A stretch of DNA of 64,000 nt from Paraburkholderia silvatlantica. Lineage in GTDB: Bacteria; Pseudomonadota; Gammaproteobacteria; Burkholderiales; Burkholderiaceae. Positions 1 to 8,894 of this stretch are shown piece by piece. A program made the position numbers and the translations under genes. The notes under the pieces were generated by a model. That model saw nothing but the letters and a program-made list of their open reading frames with translations, was not told the origin of the DNA and made no database searches. How positions within the stretch are numbered: the stretch's first letter is position 1; each line of letters opens with the position of its first letter. Location: the NCBI RefSeq assembly GCF_003096715.1, contig NZ_QEOL01000004.1, positions 310,001-374,000 of the forward strand. The letters are read 5' to 3'.

Positions 1-147
1 TTCGAAGGCACGCTCATTTTCGTGTCGCACGACCGCGAGTTCGTGAACGGCCTCGCGAACCGCGTCATCGAGGTGAAAACCGACGGCACGGTCAAGGACT
101 ACAGCGGCAACTACGAAGACTTCCTGGCCAGCCAGGGGTTGCAATGA
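1..147 (+). CDS. ybiT: ABC-F family ATPase, C-terminal end (YbiT-like), partial
   Basis: The frame is open from the first base and ends at TGA 145-147, giving the last 48 residues. The segment contains the H-loop region [11 protein letters not shown] of an ABC ATPase, and it ends [13 protein letters not shown], which resembles the end of YbiT-type ABC-F proteins. ABC-F proteins are soluble twin-ATPase factors that act on the ribosome and not as transporters. The Walker motifs lie upstream of the window, so the subfamily rests on the tail alone. Confidence 0.8.
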   Translation, partial: FEGTLIFVSHDREFVNGLANRVIEVKTDGTVKDYSGNYEDFLASQGLQ

Positions 148-175
148 GTTTCGATCGCTGATCGAGGCGTGAAAT

Positions 176-212
176 CAAAACGGGCGGCGCGTGAGCGTCG
201 CCCGTTTTGTTT
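176..212 (+). terminator. Rho-independent terminator after ABC-F gene
   Basis: A 15-bp stem (176-190 with 195-209, one G-U type mismatch) encloses the loop GTGA and runs into a T-rich tail. It lies 28 bp after the ABC-F stop and isolates that gene from the aldehyde dehydrogenase. Confidence 0.85.
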
Positions 213-244
213 CTGGTCCGCGTCCTGGCCCACTGCGCGCCCGC

Positions 245-272
245 CTTACGTATGCGTCAACCACGCTAGAAT
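245..272 (+). promoter_or_regulatory. Possible sigma-70 promoter for the aldehyde dehydrogenase gene
   Basis: A TAGAAT -10-like hexamer lies at 267-272, with only a poor -35 match (CTTACG, 245-250) 16 bp upstream. It is in the gap between the terminator and the dehydrogenase start. The call rests mostly on the -10 match. Confidence 0.25.
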
Positions 273-435
273 GCACTGTCGCCGCGGCGGACGCCGCGAT
301 GAAATCGCGAACGCACACGAAGCTTTGCATGGGATGGCAGTCAGTGCGCTGCATGGGCACGGAGCAGGTGCCAAAGCACCGACTCCGGGCGACAGCCGTA
401 GCGCAAGCTGCCATCGACAGACAGGAGGAGCACGC

Positions 436-1869
436 ATGAACGACTACACGCAGTTCTACATCGACGGCCAATGGGTCGCCCCGCGCGGCAAGGGCACGAT
501 CGACGTGATCGACTCGGGCACCGAGGCGGTGATGGGCCGCATCCCCGAGGGCGTCGAAGCGGATGCCGAAGCGGCCGTCGCCGCCGCGCGCGCCGCCTTC
601 GACGGCTGGGCCGCGACACCCGCCGCCGGGCGCGGGGCGTATCTGCAGAAAATCGCCGACAACCTCAAGGCCCGCACCGACGAACTCGCGCAACTGATCG
701 CAGGCGAAGTCGGCATGCCGCTGAAGCTCGCGCGCGCGATCCAGGTGGGCGGCCCGGTCTACAACTGGGGCGCTTACGCGCGGCTCGCAGGCGAGTTCCA
801 GTATGAGGAGCGCGTGGGCAACTCGCTCGTCGTGCGCGAGCCGGTGGGCGTCGTCGCGGCCATCACGCCGTGGAACTATCCGCTCAACCAGATCACGCTC
901 AAGGTCGCCGCCGCGCTCGCCGCTGGCTGCACCGTCGTGCTCAAGCCCTCGGAGGTCGCGCCGCTCAATGCGTTCGTGCTCGCCGAGGCCATCCACGAAG
1001 CCGGCCTGCCCGCGGGGGTGTTCAACCTCGTGACGGGCTATGGTCCCGTGGTGGGCGAGGCGCTCGCGCGCCATCCGGACGTCGACATGGTGTCGTTCAC
1101 CGGCTCGACGCGTGCGGGCAAACGCGTGTCGGAAGTCGCGTCGGCCACGGTCAAGCGCGTCGCGCTGGAGCTGGGCGGCAAATCGGCCTCCGTCGTGCTG
1201 GACGACGCCGACTTCGCGGCCGCCGTGAAAGGCACGGTGGGCGCGTGCTTCCTCAACTCGGGGCAGACCTGCTCGGCCCACACGCGCATGATCGTGCCGG
1301 AGTCGCGTTACGAAGAAGCGCGCGACCTCGCAAAGCAGGCCGCCGAGGCATTCAAGGTGGGCGACCCGCGCGACGAGAAGGCGAAGCTCGGCCCGCTCGC
1401 CTCGAAAGTGCAGCAGGAGCGCGTACTGCACTACATCGAGCGCGGCATGGCCGACGGCGCCGAACTCGTGACGGGCGGCCCCGGCATGCCGGAGGGCGTG
1501 ACGCAGGGCTTCTTCGTGAAGCCCACCGTGTTCGGCCGCGTGCCGCGCGACGCGGCCATCGCGCAGGAAGAGATCTTCGGCCCGGTGCTGACGATCCTCA
1601 CGGCGAAGGACGAAGACGACGCCGTCGCGATCGCCAACGACTCGCTCTACGGCCTCGGCGGCGCGGTCTGGGCCGGCAGCGACGAGCGCGCGATGCGCGT
1701 GGCCCGACGAATTCGTACGGGCCAGATCGACATCAACGGCGGCGCCTGGAACATGGCCGCGCCCTTCGGCGGCTTCAAGCAGTCGGGACACGGCCGCGAA
1801 AACGGCGCCTACGGCCTCGAGGAGTATCTGGAATACAAGTCGATGCAGTTCAAGGTGCCGAAGGGCTGA
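436..1869 (+). CDS. NAD(P)-dependent aldehyde dehydrogenase family protein
   Basis: This 477-residue protein has the usual ALDH length and layout. The oxyanion and cofactor region PWNYP is followed by the general base in ELGGKS (Glu245) and the catalytic cysteine in GQTC (Cys279). The C-terminal [13 protein letters not shown] motif is intact. It oxidises an aldehyde to the acid with NAD(P)+, and the substrate cannot be read from the sequence. The start at 436 is chosen because AGGAGG (422-427) precedes it at good spacing. An upstream in-frame extension to 169 runs through the terminator and has no family similarity. It appears monocistronic. Confidence 0.93.
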   Translation: MNDYTQFYIDGQWVAPRGKGTIDVIDSGTEAVMGRIPEGVEADAEAAVAAARAAFDGWAATPAAGRGAYLQKIADNLKARTDELAQLIAGEVGMPLKLARAIQVGGPVYNWGAYARLAGEFQYEERVGNSLVVREPVGVVAAITPWNYPLNQITLKVAAALAAGCTVVLKPSEVAPLNAFVLAEAIHEAGLPAGVFNLVTGYGPVVGEALARHPDVDMVSFTGSTRAGKRVSEVASATVKRVALELGGKSASVVLDDADFAAAVKGTVGACFLNSGQTCSAHTRMIVPESRYEEARDLAKQAAEAFKVGDPRDEKAKLGPLASKVQQERVLHYIERGMADGAELVTGGPGMPEGVTQGFFVKPTVFGRVPRDAAIAQEEIFGPVLTILTAKDEDDAVAIANDSLYGLGGAVWAGSDERAMRVARRIRTGQIDINGGAWNMAAPFGGFKQSGHGRENGAYGLEEYLEYKSMQFKVPKG

Positions 1870-1933
1870 TGAGGCATCTCGTCGCGAGCTATCGCAAATC
1901 TTTTAGTGCGACGTGTTGATGCAAGTCATAAAT

Positions 1934-1958
1934 GCGGGCTTCTTCACGGAAGTCCGCG
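1934..1958 (+). terminator. Weak stem-loop after the aldehyde dehydrogenase gene
   Basis: A 9-bp stem with one mismatch (1934-1942 with 1949-1957) lies 65 bp after the dehydrogenase stop. The following T-tract is poor, so it may be only a weak terminator or an mRNA 3' end structure. Confidence 0.35.
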
Positions 1959-2034
1959 TTCATGTTTGATACATGTCAATGTCATATGTGGGGTACGCGC
2001 GACCATAAGCGCTTTGTCATCGACAGAGCACAAC

Positions 2035-3225
2035 ATGTTTCCTGGCCACTCCTTCGCTCCGCTCCAGATTCGCGGCCGTCAACTCCTGCCCGTCGTGCAG
2101 GGCGGCATGGGTGTCGGCATTTCGGCACACCGGCTTGCTGGCAGTGTCGCCCGTGAAGGCGCACTCGGCACGATCGCGAGCATCGACCTGCGCCATCATC
2201 ATGGCGATCTCATGGAGATGTGCCGCACGGACCCGCGGCACGAAACGCTCGCTCGCGCGAACCTGATCGCACTCGGCCGCGAAATCGCGGCGGCACGCAA
2301 GCTCGCAGGCGGCAGCGGCATGATCGCGGTGAACGTCATGAAGGCGGTGAACGCCCACGCCGACTACGTGCGCACCGCCTGTGAGCACGGCGCCGACGCC
2401 ATCGTCATGGGCGCCGGCTTGCCGCTCGATCTGCCCGACCTCACGGCGGGCGTGGACGTCGCGCTCGTGCCGATCCTGTCCGATGCGCGCGGCGTCGCGC
2501 TTGTGCTCAAGAAGTGGATGAAGAAGGGCCGCCTGCCCGACGCCATCGTGATCGAGCATCCTGCCCACGCGGGCGGCCATCTCGGCGTGACCGACATCGC
2601 CGACATGGGCAGCGAGCGCTTCGCCTTCACGCAGATCTTCGAGGAACTCGAAGGCGTCTATGCCACGCTCGGCATTTCGCGGCGCGACGTGCCGCTCGTC
2701 GTGGCGGGCGGCGTGAACAGCCACGAGGCCGTGCGCAAATGGCTCGAGGCAGGCGCGAACGGCGTGCAGGTCGGCACGCCGTTCGCGGTGACCGAGGAGG
2801 GCGACGCGCACCCCGAGTTCAAGCGCGTGCTCGCCGACGCGAAGCCCGAAGACATCGTCGAGTTCGTGAGTGTGACGGGCCTGCCGGCACGCGCGGTGAA
2901 AACGCCGTGGCTCGAACGTTACTTGCGCAACGAGTCGCGCATTCGCACCAAGATCGGCTCGCTCAAGCTGGCTTGCCCAACCGGTCTCGAATGTCTTTCG
3001 GCCTGCGGGCTGCGTGACGGCATCGAGAAGTTCGGCCACTTCTGCATCGACACACGCCTCGCTGCGGCGTTACGCGGCGACGTTGCGAACGGGCTGTTCT
3101 TCCGCGGCCGTGAAGCGTTGCCGTTCGGCAACGCGATCCGCAGTGTCCGCGACCTGCTGGAGTTGCTGCTGACTGGCGCTGCGCGACCTGCTGTCGCACA
3201 ACGAGCAGCCTTCGCACTGGCTTGA
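2035..3225 (+). CDS. Nitronate monooxygenase-like FMN protein (2-nitropropane dioxygenase/FabK superfamily)
   Basis: This 396-residue TIM-barrel flavoprotein opens with PVVQGGMGVGIS, the FMN phosphate region of the family. It carries HPAHAGGHLG, which holds the conserved active-site histidine, and VVAGGVNSHEAV plus GVQVGTPF near the barrel end. Members oxidise nitronates or act as FMN-dependent reductases, so the exact reaction is not certain. The C-terminal extension has cysteines at 314, 320, 324 and 337 (CX5CX3CX12C), absent from the short classical enzymes. The ATG at 2035 begins just ahead of the family core. An in-frame extension to 1906 lacks similarity. The Shine-Dalgarno sequence is weak. 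Confidence 0.82.
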   Translation: MFPGHSFAPLQIRGRQLLPVVQGGMGVGISAHRLAGSVAREGALGTIASIDLRHHHGDLMEMCRTDPRHETLARANLIALGREIAAARKLAGGSGMIAVNVMKAVNAHADYVRTACEHGADAIVMGAGLPLDLPDLTAGVDVALVPILSDARGVALVLKKWMKKGRLPDAIVIEHPAHAGGHLGVTDIADMGSERFAFTQIFEELEGVYATLGISRRDVPLVVAGGVNSHEAVRKWLEAGANGVQVGTPFAVTEEGDAHPEFKRVLADAKPEDIVEFVSVTGLPARAVKTPWLERYLRNESRIRTKIGSLKLACPTGLECLSACGLRDGIEKFGHFCIDTRLAAALRGDVANGLFFRGREALPFGNAIRSVRDLLELLLTGAARPAVAQRAAFALA

Positions 3226-3306
3226 TAAGTATCAAAACGCCGCCAGACCCCGTCTCTGACAATTTGTAGGCCTTAAAGGCTGGACCTACAGACACGGGGA
3301 TTAACG

Positions 3307-3951
3307 ATGTATAAAGCAATTAGAAAGGCGGCCGCAACTGCCGCGCTCACCATGGGCGCGGCCTTCCTGGCAGCGCCGGCCAACGCGGCCGGTTCTCCCG
3401 GCTCGGGCATTTACGCGGGCGACTGGCTGGTGCGCCTGCGCGCGATCGAGATTGCGCCGGACGCGCGCGGCAACGGTACCCTCGGCGCGATTGGCGCGGA
3501 CGTGAACAACGCCATCGTGCCCGAACTCGACTTCACCTACATGGCGACCAACAACATCGGCGTCGAGCTGATTCTCGGCACGTCGCGCAACCAGGTGACG
3601 TCGAATATCGGCGCACTCGGCGGCGTGGGCGTGCTGCCGCCTACGCTGCTGCTGCAGTATCACTTCAACAACGCGGGCAGGGTGCGGCCGTACGTGGGCG
3701 CAGGCATCAACTACACGCTGTTCTACAACAACGGTCTGCACGCAGGCGGCCAGTCGGTTTCGATCGACAACCACAGCTGGGGGCCGGCGCTGCAGTTCGG
3801 CATCGACTTCCAGGTCACGAAGCGCATCTTCGTGAACGCGGATATCAAGAAGATCTGGATGCGCACCGACGCGTCGCTGGGTGGCACGCCTATCGGCACA
3901 TTGCATATCGATCCGCTCGTGGTGGGTCTGGGCGTCGGCATGAAGTTCTGA
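3307..3951 (+). CDS. ompW: OmpW family outer-membrane protein
   Basis: This 214-residue protein starts with a signal peptide (cleavage likely after APANA, near residue 27). The mature part is predicted as an eight-stranded beta barrel. Family hallmarks include GDWLVRLRA near the mature N-terminus, a PTLLLQYHF strand, RPYVGAGINYT, and a terminal aromatic (GVGMKF) suited to Bam-mediated insertion. OmpW proteins form narrow hydrophobic channels linked to envelope and oxidative stress responses. The ATG at 3307 follows a purine-rich GGGGATT. A strong terminator follows, so the gene is a single unit. Confidence 0.93.
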   Translation: MYKAIRKAAATAALTMGAAFLAAPANAAGSPGSGIYAGDWLVRLRAIEIAPDARGNGTLGAIGADVNNAIVPELDFTYMATNNIGVELILGTSRNQVTSNIGALGGVGVLPPTLLLQYHFNNAGRVRPYVGAGINYTLFYNNGLHAGGQSVSIDNHSWGPALQFGIDFQVTKRIFVNADIKKIWMRTDASLGGTPIGTLHIDPLVVGLGVGMKF

Positions 3952-3977
3952 TCGATCACTGGACCACTGCTTTTTCG

Positions 3978-4002
3978 AACGCCGGCTTGTCCGGCGTTTT
4001 TT
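3978..4002 (+). terminator. Rho-independent terminator after ompW
   Basis: An 8-bp perfect stem (3978-3985 with 3991-3998) around CTTGT is followed by a T run. It lies between the convergent ompW and DUF1289 genes. The T-tract is on the plus side only, so it serves ompW. Confidence 0.88.
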
Positions 4003-4010
4003 ATCCGCGT

Positions 4011-4214
4011 TCAGGCGCGATCTTTCTGGAAGCGCATGGCGGTGCCGTCGCGTTCGATGCGCTCCCACACGGCGCGCTTTTCCTCGTCGCTCAAAAAAAC
4101 CCAGTTGGAGACTTCCACGGCGGTGCGCCCGCAGCCTTTGCAGACGTCGTCGAAGAGTGTCGAGCACACACCGATGCACGGGCTGTCGGGGAGGTCGTGG
4201 AGGTTGGATGCCAT
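4011..4214 (-). CDS. DUF1289 domain protein, small Cys-rich
   Basis: This is a 67-residue protein with cysteines at 13, 17, 25 and 28 (CX3CX7CX2C) in the order SPCIGVC then CKGCGR. That is the DUF1289 signature and suggests a metal site. The C-terminal half carries W and the DEEKRAVWERI helix typical of the family. The biochemical role is unknown. It is convergent with ompW and stands alone. Confidence 0.85.
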   Translation of the reverse strand: MASNLHDLPDSPCIGVCSTLFDDVCKGCGRTAVEVSNWVFLSDEEKRAVWERIERDGTAMRFQKDRA

Positions 4215-4678
4215 TGAGGAGCCTTGGGGCGTGGCCGGACGTTGCGCGCGCCGGCTTCGGTACGAAACGCCGTTATGTTAACCGATACGGCGCGGAGCGG
4301 CCGCCCGCACTTCCAGGCGAGCCGCGGCGACGTGCGATGCGCGATGAATCGGCCACGCCGCTGCAAGCCGATAGCAAGGTGGAGGGCGCCCCCGCGTCCC
4401 GCCAGAAGCCAGGCGTCGCGCGCATGCGCCATCGAAGTTGTTTTTTGTGGACACGGCCCGTGAAACGGCTAAAATTGCGCGCGATTTACCGTCCGCGCGG
4501 CTTGCCGTGTTGCCACGGCCCATGTTCCGTTTGCGCGACACGCCCGCATTTTATTTCTTGCGTGGCGGGTTTGATGGTAGGTTCTGGGAAAGTCAGGGGA
4601 GCCGTGCGCAGGTGACGCGAAGCACGGCACGAAGCGAGGCAGGCAGCCGGCCGGAGCCGGTCAGGATCGGAGAACGGG
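4215..4678. other. Intergenic region upstream of the polyamine operon
   Basis: This 464-bp gap separates the divergent DUF1289 and potF genes. Apart from the candidate promoter at 4448-4475, I see no conserved reading frame. The transcript leader before potF would be about 195 nt and could hold post-transcriptional control, but I could not identify a known riboswitch in it. Confidence 0.4.
4448..4475 (+). promoter_or_regulatory. Candidate sigma-70 promoter of the pot operon
   Basis: TGGACA (4448-4453, five of six matches to the -35 consensus) and TAAAAT (4470-4475, five of six to the -10) are separated by 16 bp. A T run lies immediately upstream. It is the best promoter match before potF. 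Confidence 0.5.
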
Positions 4679-5779
4679 ATGAAGAAAGGGGTTGTGGCGC
4701 AACTGGCCGCGCTCGCACTGTGCGCGGCGCCATGGATGACGTCGGTGGCGAAGGACACACAGTTGAACGTGTACAACTGGTCCGATTACATCGCCAAGGA
4801 CACGATTCCGAACTTCACGAAGCAGACCGGCATCCAGGTCAAGTACGACAACTACGACAGCGACGACACGCTCCAGGCCAAGCTGCTCGCGGGCAACTCG
4901 GGCTACGACATCGTCGTGCCGACCAGCAATTACGCGGGCAAGCAGATCGCCGCCGGCATTTTCGCGCCGCTCGACAAGTCGAAGATCCCCAACCTCAAGT
5001 ACCTCGATCCGCAACTGATGGCGCTCGTCGCCGGCGCGGATCCCGGCAACAAATACGCGGTGCCCTGGGCATATGGCACGACGGGTCTCGCCTACAACGT
5101 CACGAAGGCGCAGCAGATCCTCGGCAAGAACGTGCCGCTCGACAACTGGGACATCCTCTTCAAGCCCGAGAACATCTCGAAGCTGAAGGCCTGCGGCGTG
5201 TCCGTGCTCGACGCGCCGGACCAGATGTTCGCGGCCGCGCTGCACTACATCGGCAAGGATCCGCTTTCGACGAATCCGGACGACTATCGCGCCGCGCTCG
5301 CGATGATGAAAAAGATCCGCCCATACATCACGCAATTCAACTCGTCGGGCTACATCAACGACCTCGTGGGCGGCGACATCTGCTTCGCGTACGGCTGGTC
5401 GGGCGACGTCGTGATCGCCAAGCACCGCGCCATCGACGCGAAGAAGCCCTACAAGATCGAGTACTACATCCCGAAGGGCGGTGCGCCGATCTGGTTTGAC
5501 GTGATGACCATCCCGAAGGATGCCCAGCACAAGGAAGCCGCGCACGAGTGGATCAACTACATCGAGACGCCGCAGGTCCACGCAGCGATCACGAACTCGG
5601 TTTACTACCCGAGCGCGAATGCGCAAGCGCGCAAGTACGTGGACAAGGACATCGCCAACGACCCGGCCGTGTACCCGCCGCCTGAAGTCCTGAAGACGCT
5701 GTTCCTGCTCAAGCCGCTGCCGCCTGAGATCCAGCGCCTGCAGACGCGTCTGTGGACCGAGTTCAAGTCGGGCCGCTGA
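4679..5779 (+). CDS. potF: Putrescine ABC transporter, periplasmic binding protein PotF
   Basis: This 366-residue exported binding protein has a signal peptide over the first 24 residues, cleaved before KDTQLNVYNWSDYI. It has the PotD/PotF family motifs NYDSDDTLQAKLL, VPTSNY, CGVSVLDAPDQMF and GWSGDV, and the fold ends with PPEIQRLQTRLWTEFK. The match favours PotF (putrescine) over PotD (spermidine), from the CG-LDAP and GGAPIWFD segments. The ATG at 4679 has GGAG upstream. It is the first gene of potFGHI and is separated from potG by a hairpin, which fits higher expression of the binding protein. Confidence 0.92.
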   Translation: MKKGVVAQLAALALCAAPWMTSVAKDTQLNVYNWSDYIAKDTIPNFTKQTGIQVKYDNYDSDDTLQAKLLAGNSGYDIVVPTSNYAGKQIAAGIFAPLDKSKIPNLKYLDPQLMALVAGADPGNKYAVPWAYGTTGLAYNVTKAQQILGKNVPLDNWDILFKPENISKLKACGVSVLDAPDQMFAAALHYIGKDPLSTNPDDYRAALAMMKKIRPYITQFNSSGYINDLVGGDICFAYGWSGDVVIAKHRAIDAKKPYKIEYYIPKGGAPIWFDVMTIPKDAQHKEAAHEWINYIETPQVHAAITNSVYYPSANAQARKYVDKDIANDPAVYPPPEVLKTLFLLKPLPPEIQRLQTRLWTEFKSGR

Positions 5780-5822
5780 CGCGGTCATAGCCGCGGTTGA
5801 AATTCGATCCCGTTTTACCCCG

Positions 5823-5851
5823 AGCCCTCGGCACGATGCCGGGGGCTTTGT
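5823..5851 (+). terminator. Terminator-like hairpin between potF and potG
   Basis: An 11-bp stem with one T-G mismatch (5823-5833 with 5837-5847) around CGA is followed by TTGTT. Its position inside an operon suggests partial termination or 3' protection of potF mRNA. Confidence 0.65.
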
Positions 5852-5902
5852 TCGTCAACCCCGTCCAGCATTCACGCAGAAACAGGCAGGGCAGAGAGAA
5901 TC

Positions 5903-7063
5903 ATGAGTGACCAGTCGAGCGCGCCGGCATCCGCCGGTTCGCTGCCTTCGGGCTTCGCCGCGGCAGATTCGGCCGCGGACAACTTCGTGCAGATCGTCGA
6001 TGTCGTCAAGAAGTTCGGCGAGACGACAGCTGTCAAGGGCGTCAATCTGTCGGTGAAGAAGGGCGAGCTGTTCGCGCTGCTCGGCAGTTCGGGCTGCGGC
6101 AAGTCCACCTTGCTGCGCATGCTCGCGGGTCTCGAAACCGTGACGTCCGGCAAGATCCTGATCGACGGCGAGGACCTCGCTTCGATGCCGCCGTACCGCC
6201 GCCCGGTCAACATGATGTTCCAGTCGTACGCGCTCTTTCCGCACATGACGGTGGAGTCGAACGTGGGCTTCGGGCTGCGTCAGGAAGGCGTGAAAAAGGG
6301 GGAACTCAAGGATCGCGTGGCGGCCGCGCTCGAGCTCGTGCAGATGACGCGCTTCGCCAGGCGCAAGCCGCACCAGCTTTCGGGCGGCCAGCAGCAGCGC
6401 GTGGCGCTCGCGCGCTCGCTGGTGAAGCGCCCCAAGCTGCTCCTGCTCGACGAGCCGATGTCGGCGCTCGACAAGCAGATTCGCCAGCGCACGCAAATCG
6501 AACTCGTCAACATTCTCGACAGGGTCGGCGTCACCTGCATCATGGTCACCCACGATCAGGAAGAGGCGATGACGATGGCGGGGCGCCTCGCGGTGATGAG
6601 CGAAGGCGAGATTGTCCAGCTCGGCACGCCGAACCAGGTCTACGAATTCCCGAACAGCCGCTTCTCCGCGGAGTTCATCGGCTCGACCAATCTTTTCGAC
6701 GGCAATGTGGTCGAGGACGAGCCTGACCACGTGTTCGTCGAGTGCTCCGACTTGCCGGTGCGGCTCTACGTGAACCACGGCATCACCGGGCCGCTCGGCA
6801 TGCCCGTGACGATCTCGGTGCGCCCGGAGCGTATCTCGCTCACGCGCAAGCCGCCCGAGGGCGTGTTCAACTGGGGCAAGGGCGTGGTCAAGAACATCGC
6901 CTACATGGGCGGCTACTCGCTCTATCACGTCAAGCTCGACTCGGGCAAGACGGTCATCGCGAACATGTCGAGCCTCGCGCTCTCCGAGATCGACTCGCCC
7001 ACGTGGGAAGACGAAGTCTACGTGCGCTGGAGCGCGTCGGCCGGCGTGGTGCTGACGTCATGA
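5903..7063 (+). CDS. potG: Putrescine ABC transporter ATP-binding protein PotG
   Basis: This 386-residue ABC ATPase has the Walker A GSSGCGKS (Lys67), the signature LSGGQQQR from residue 159, and the Walker B LLLLDEP (Asp183, Glu184). The H-loop [13 protein letters not shown] follows. A C-terminal TOBE-type regulatory domain begins around residue 285 ([12 protein letters not shown]). The N-terminal 30 residues are Ser/Ala-rich and variable. Its last four bases overlap potH (ATGA), which implies translational coupling. The protein would energise putrescine import through PotH/PotI. Confidence 0.93.
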   Translation: MSDQSSAPASAGSLPSGFAAADSAADNFVQIVDVVKKFGETTAVKGVNLSVKKGELFALLGSSGCGKSTLLRMLAGLETVTSGKILIDGEDLASMPPYRRPVNMMFQSYALFPHMTVESNVGFGLRQEGVKKGELKDRVAAALELVQMTRFARRKPHQLSGGQQQRVALARSLVKRPKLLLLDEPMSALDKQIRQRTQIELVNILDRVGVTCIMVTHDQEEAMTMAGRLAVMSEGEIVQLGTPNQVYEFPNSRFSAEFIGSTNLFDGNVVEDEPDHVFVECSDLPVRLYVNHGITGPLGMPVTISVRPERISLTRKPPEGVFNWGKGVVKNIAYMGGYSLYHVKLDSGKTVIANMSSLALSEIDSPTWEDEVYVRWSASAGVVLTS

Positions 7064-7995
7064 GCGCGACGACCTTGCGTAACATCCTGAACTGGCCGGC
7101 GAAGCGCTTGAACCTCACCGGGCGCACGGCCGTCGTGGCGGGGCCGTTCATCTGGCTGCTGCTGTTTTTCCTCGTGCCGTTCGTCCTGGTGGTGAAGATC
7201 AGCTTCGCGGACCAGCAGCTCGGCATTCCCCCGTACACGGAGCTGACGTCGTTCGCCGATGGCGTGTGGCACATCGCGCTCGACTTCTCGCACTACGCGT
7301 TCCTGTTCCAGGACAGCCTGTACTTCGCGACCTACGTGAATTCGGTCGTGGTGGCAGCGATTTCGACGCTGCTGTGCCTCATCATCGGCTATCCGATGGC
7401 GTATTACATTGCGCGCTCGAATCCCGCCACGCGCAACATCCTCATGATGGCCGTGATGCTGCCGTTCTGGACGTCGTTCCTGATCCGCGTGTACGCATGG
7501 ATCGGCATCCTGAAGAACAACGGACTGCTGAACAATTTCCTGATGTCGATCGGCGTCATTCATTCGCCCATCGAGCTTTATCACACGAACACGGCAGTCT
7601 ATATCGGCATGGTGTATTCGTATCTGCCGTTTCTCGTGATGCCGCTCTACGCGCACCTCGTGAAGATGGATCTCACGCTGCTCGAAGCCGCCTACGACCT
7701 CGGTGCGAAGCCGTGGCGCGCGTTCGTGGCGATCACGCTGCCGCTCTCGAAAAACGGCATCATCGCCGGCTGCCTGCTGGTGTTCATTCCCGCGGTGGGC
7801 GAGTACGTGATTCCCGAGCTGCTCGGCGGCGCGAACACGCTGATGATCGGCCGCGTCATGTGGAACGAGTTCTTCGACAATGCCGATTGGCCGATGGCCT
7901 CCGCGGTGACCTGCGCAATGGTGCTCCTGCTGCTCGTGCCAATGGCGCTGTTCCAGCACTATCAGGCGAAGGAACTGGAGGGCCGCGGCAAATGA
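7060..7995 (+). CDS. potH: Putrescine ABC transporter permease PotH
   Basis: This 311-residue inner-membrane permease has about six membrane spans, the first near residues 24-46 (a run of Leu/Phe around WLLLFFLVPFV). The EAA loop, EAAYDLGAKPWRAFVAITLPL, contacts PotG. The ATG at 7060 overlaps the potG stop, and the 3' end overlaps potI in the same way. A longer open frame that begins inside potG is not supported. Confidence 0.92.
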   Translation: MSATTLRNILNWPAKRLNLTGRTAVVAGPFIWLLLFFLVPFVLVVKISFADQQLGIPPYTELTSFADGVWHIALDFSHYAFLFQDSLYFATYVNSVVVAAISTLLCLIIGYPMAYYIARSNPATRNILMMAVMLPFWTSFLIRVYAWIGILKNNGLLNNFLMSIGVIHSPIELYHTNTAVYIGMVYSYLPFLVMPLYAHLVKMDLTLLEAAYDLGAKPWRAFVAITLPLSKNGIIAGCLLVFIPAVGEYVIPELLGGANTLMIGRVMWNEFFDNADWPMASAVTCAMVLLLLVPMALFQHYQAKELEGRGK

Positions 7996-8810
7996 AACCG
8001 AATCGCGTTCTGATGTTCATCGCGCTCGGCCTCGGCTTCGCGTTTCTCTATATTCCGATCCTGAGCCTCGTCGTCTATTCGTTCAACGAGTCGCAACTCG
8101 TGACGGTGTGGACGCGCTTTTCCACGCGCTGGTATCAGGCGCTCATCACCGACGACGAGTTGATCACCGCCGCCTGGCTCTCGCTGCGCATCGCGCTGAT
8201 GACGGCGTTCGCCTCGGTGTTCATCGGCACGTGGGCGGGCTTCGTGCTCGCGCGCATGGGGCGCTTTCGCGGCTTTACGCTCTTCTCGGGCATGATCAAC
8301 GCGCCGCTCGTGATTCCCGAAGTGATCCAGGGCATTTCGCTGCTGCTGCTCTTCGTGGAAATGGGCAAGCTGATCGGCTGGCCCGCGGGGCGCGGCGTGT
8401 TCACGATCTGGATCGGCCACGTCATGCTGTGTATCTCGTACGTCGCCATCATCGTGCAGTCGCGCGTGCGCGAGCTGAACCCGTCGCTCGAAGAGGCGGC
8501 GCTGGATCTTGGCGCAACGCCGTTCAAGGTGTTCTTCCAGATTACGCTGCCGCTCATCTCGCAAGCGCTTGCGGCGGGATGGCTGCTGTCGTTCACGCTG
8601 TCGATCGACGATCTGGTGCTCTCGGCCTTCCTTTCGGGCCCGGGCTCGACCACGTTGCCGCTCGTGGTGTTCTCGCGCGTGCGCCTCGGCCTGAACCCGG
8701 AGATGAACGCGCTCGCTACGCTGTTCATCGCGGTCGTGACGGTGGGAGTGATTGCCGGCAACTATTTCATGCAGCGCGCGGAGCGCAAGCGCATGGCGAT
8801 GGCGGTCTGA
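7992..8810 (+). CDS. potI: Putrescine ABC transporter permease PotI
   Basis: This 272-residue permease is the partner of PotH. It has about six membrane spans, with the first at residues 8-28. The EAA motif, EEAALDLGATPFKVFFQITLPL, lies near residue 165, followed by SIDDLVLSAF, typical of PotC/PotI. Its start overlaps the potH stop by four bases. A strong terminator closes the operon. Confidence 0.92.
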   Translation: MKPNRVLMFIALGLGFAFLYIPILSLVVYSFNESQLVTVWTRFSTRWYQALITDDELITAAWLSLRIALMTAFASVFIGTWAGFVLARMGRFRGFTLFSGMINAPLVIPEVIQGISLLLLFVEMGKLIGWPAGRGVFTIWIGHVMLCISYVAIIVQSRVRELNPSLEEAALDLGATPFKVFFQITLPLISQALAAGWLLSFTLSIDDLVLSAFLSGPGSTTLPLVVFSRVRLGLNPEMNALATLFIAVVTVGVIAGNYFMQRAERKRMAMAV

Positions 8811-8839
8811 GCGCCGCCGCGCTTTAAGGCGCATGCAAT

Positions 8840-8882
8840 AAACGGTGCGCGGGCAGCCATGTCCGCGCACCGTTTGCTTTTT
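8840..8882 (+). terminator. Terminator between potI and the convergent chemoreceptor gene
   Basis: A perfect 13-bp stem (8840-8852 with 8863-8875) is followed by a T-rich tail on the plus strand, and by TTTATT when read on the minus strand. It probably works in both directions between the convergent genes. Confidence 0.88.
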
Positions 8883-8894
8883 GCTGCGCGGTCG

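Noticed and set aside
169..435. An N-terminal extension of the aldehyde dehydrogenase back to 169
   Set aside because: The extension would run through the ABC-F terminator and has no ALDH similarity. The ATG at 436 has a strong AGGAGG.
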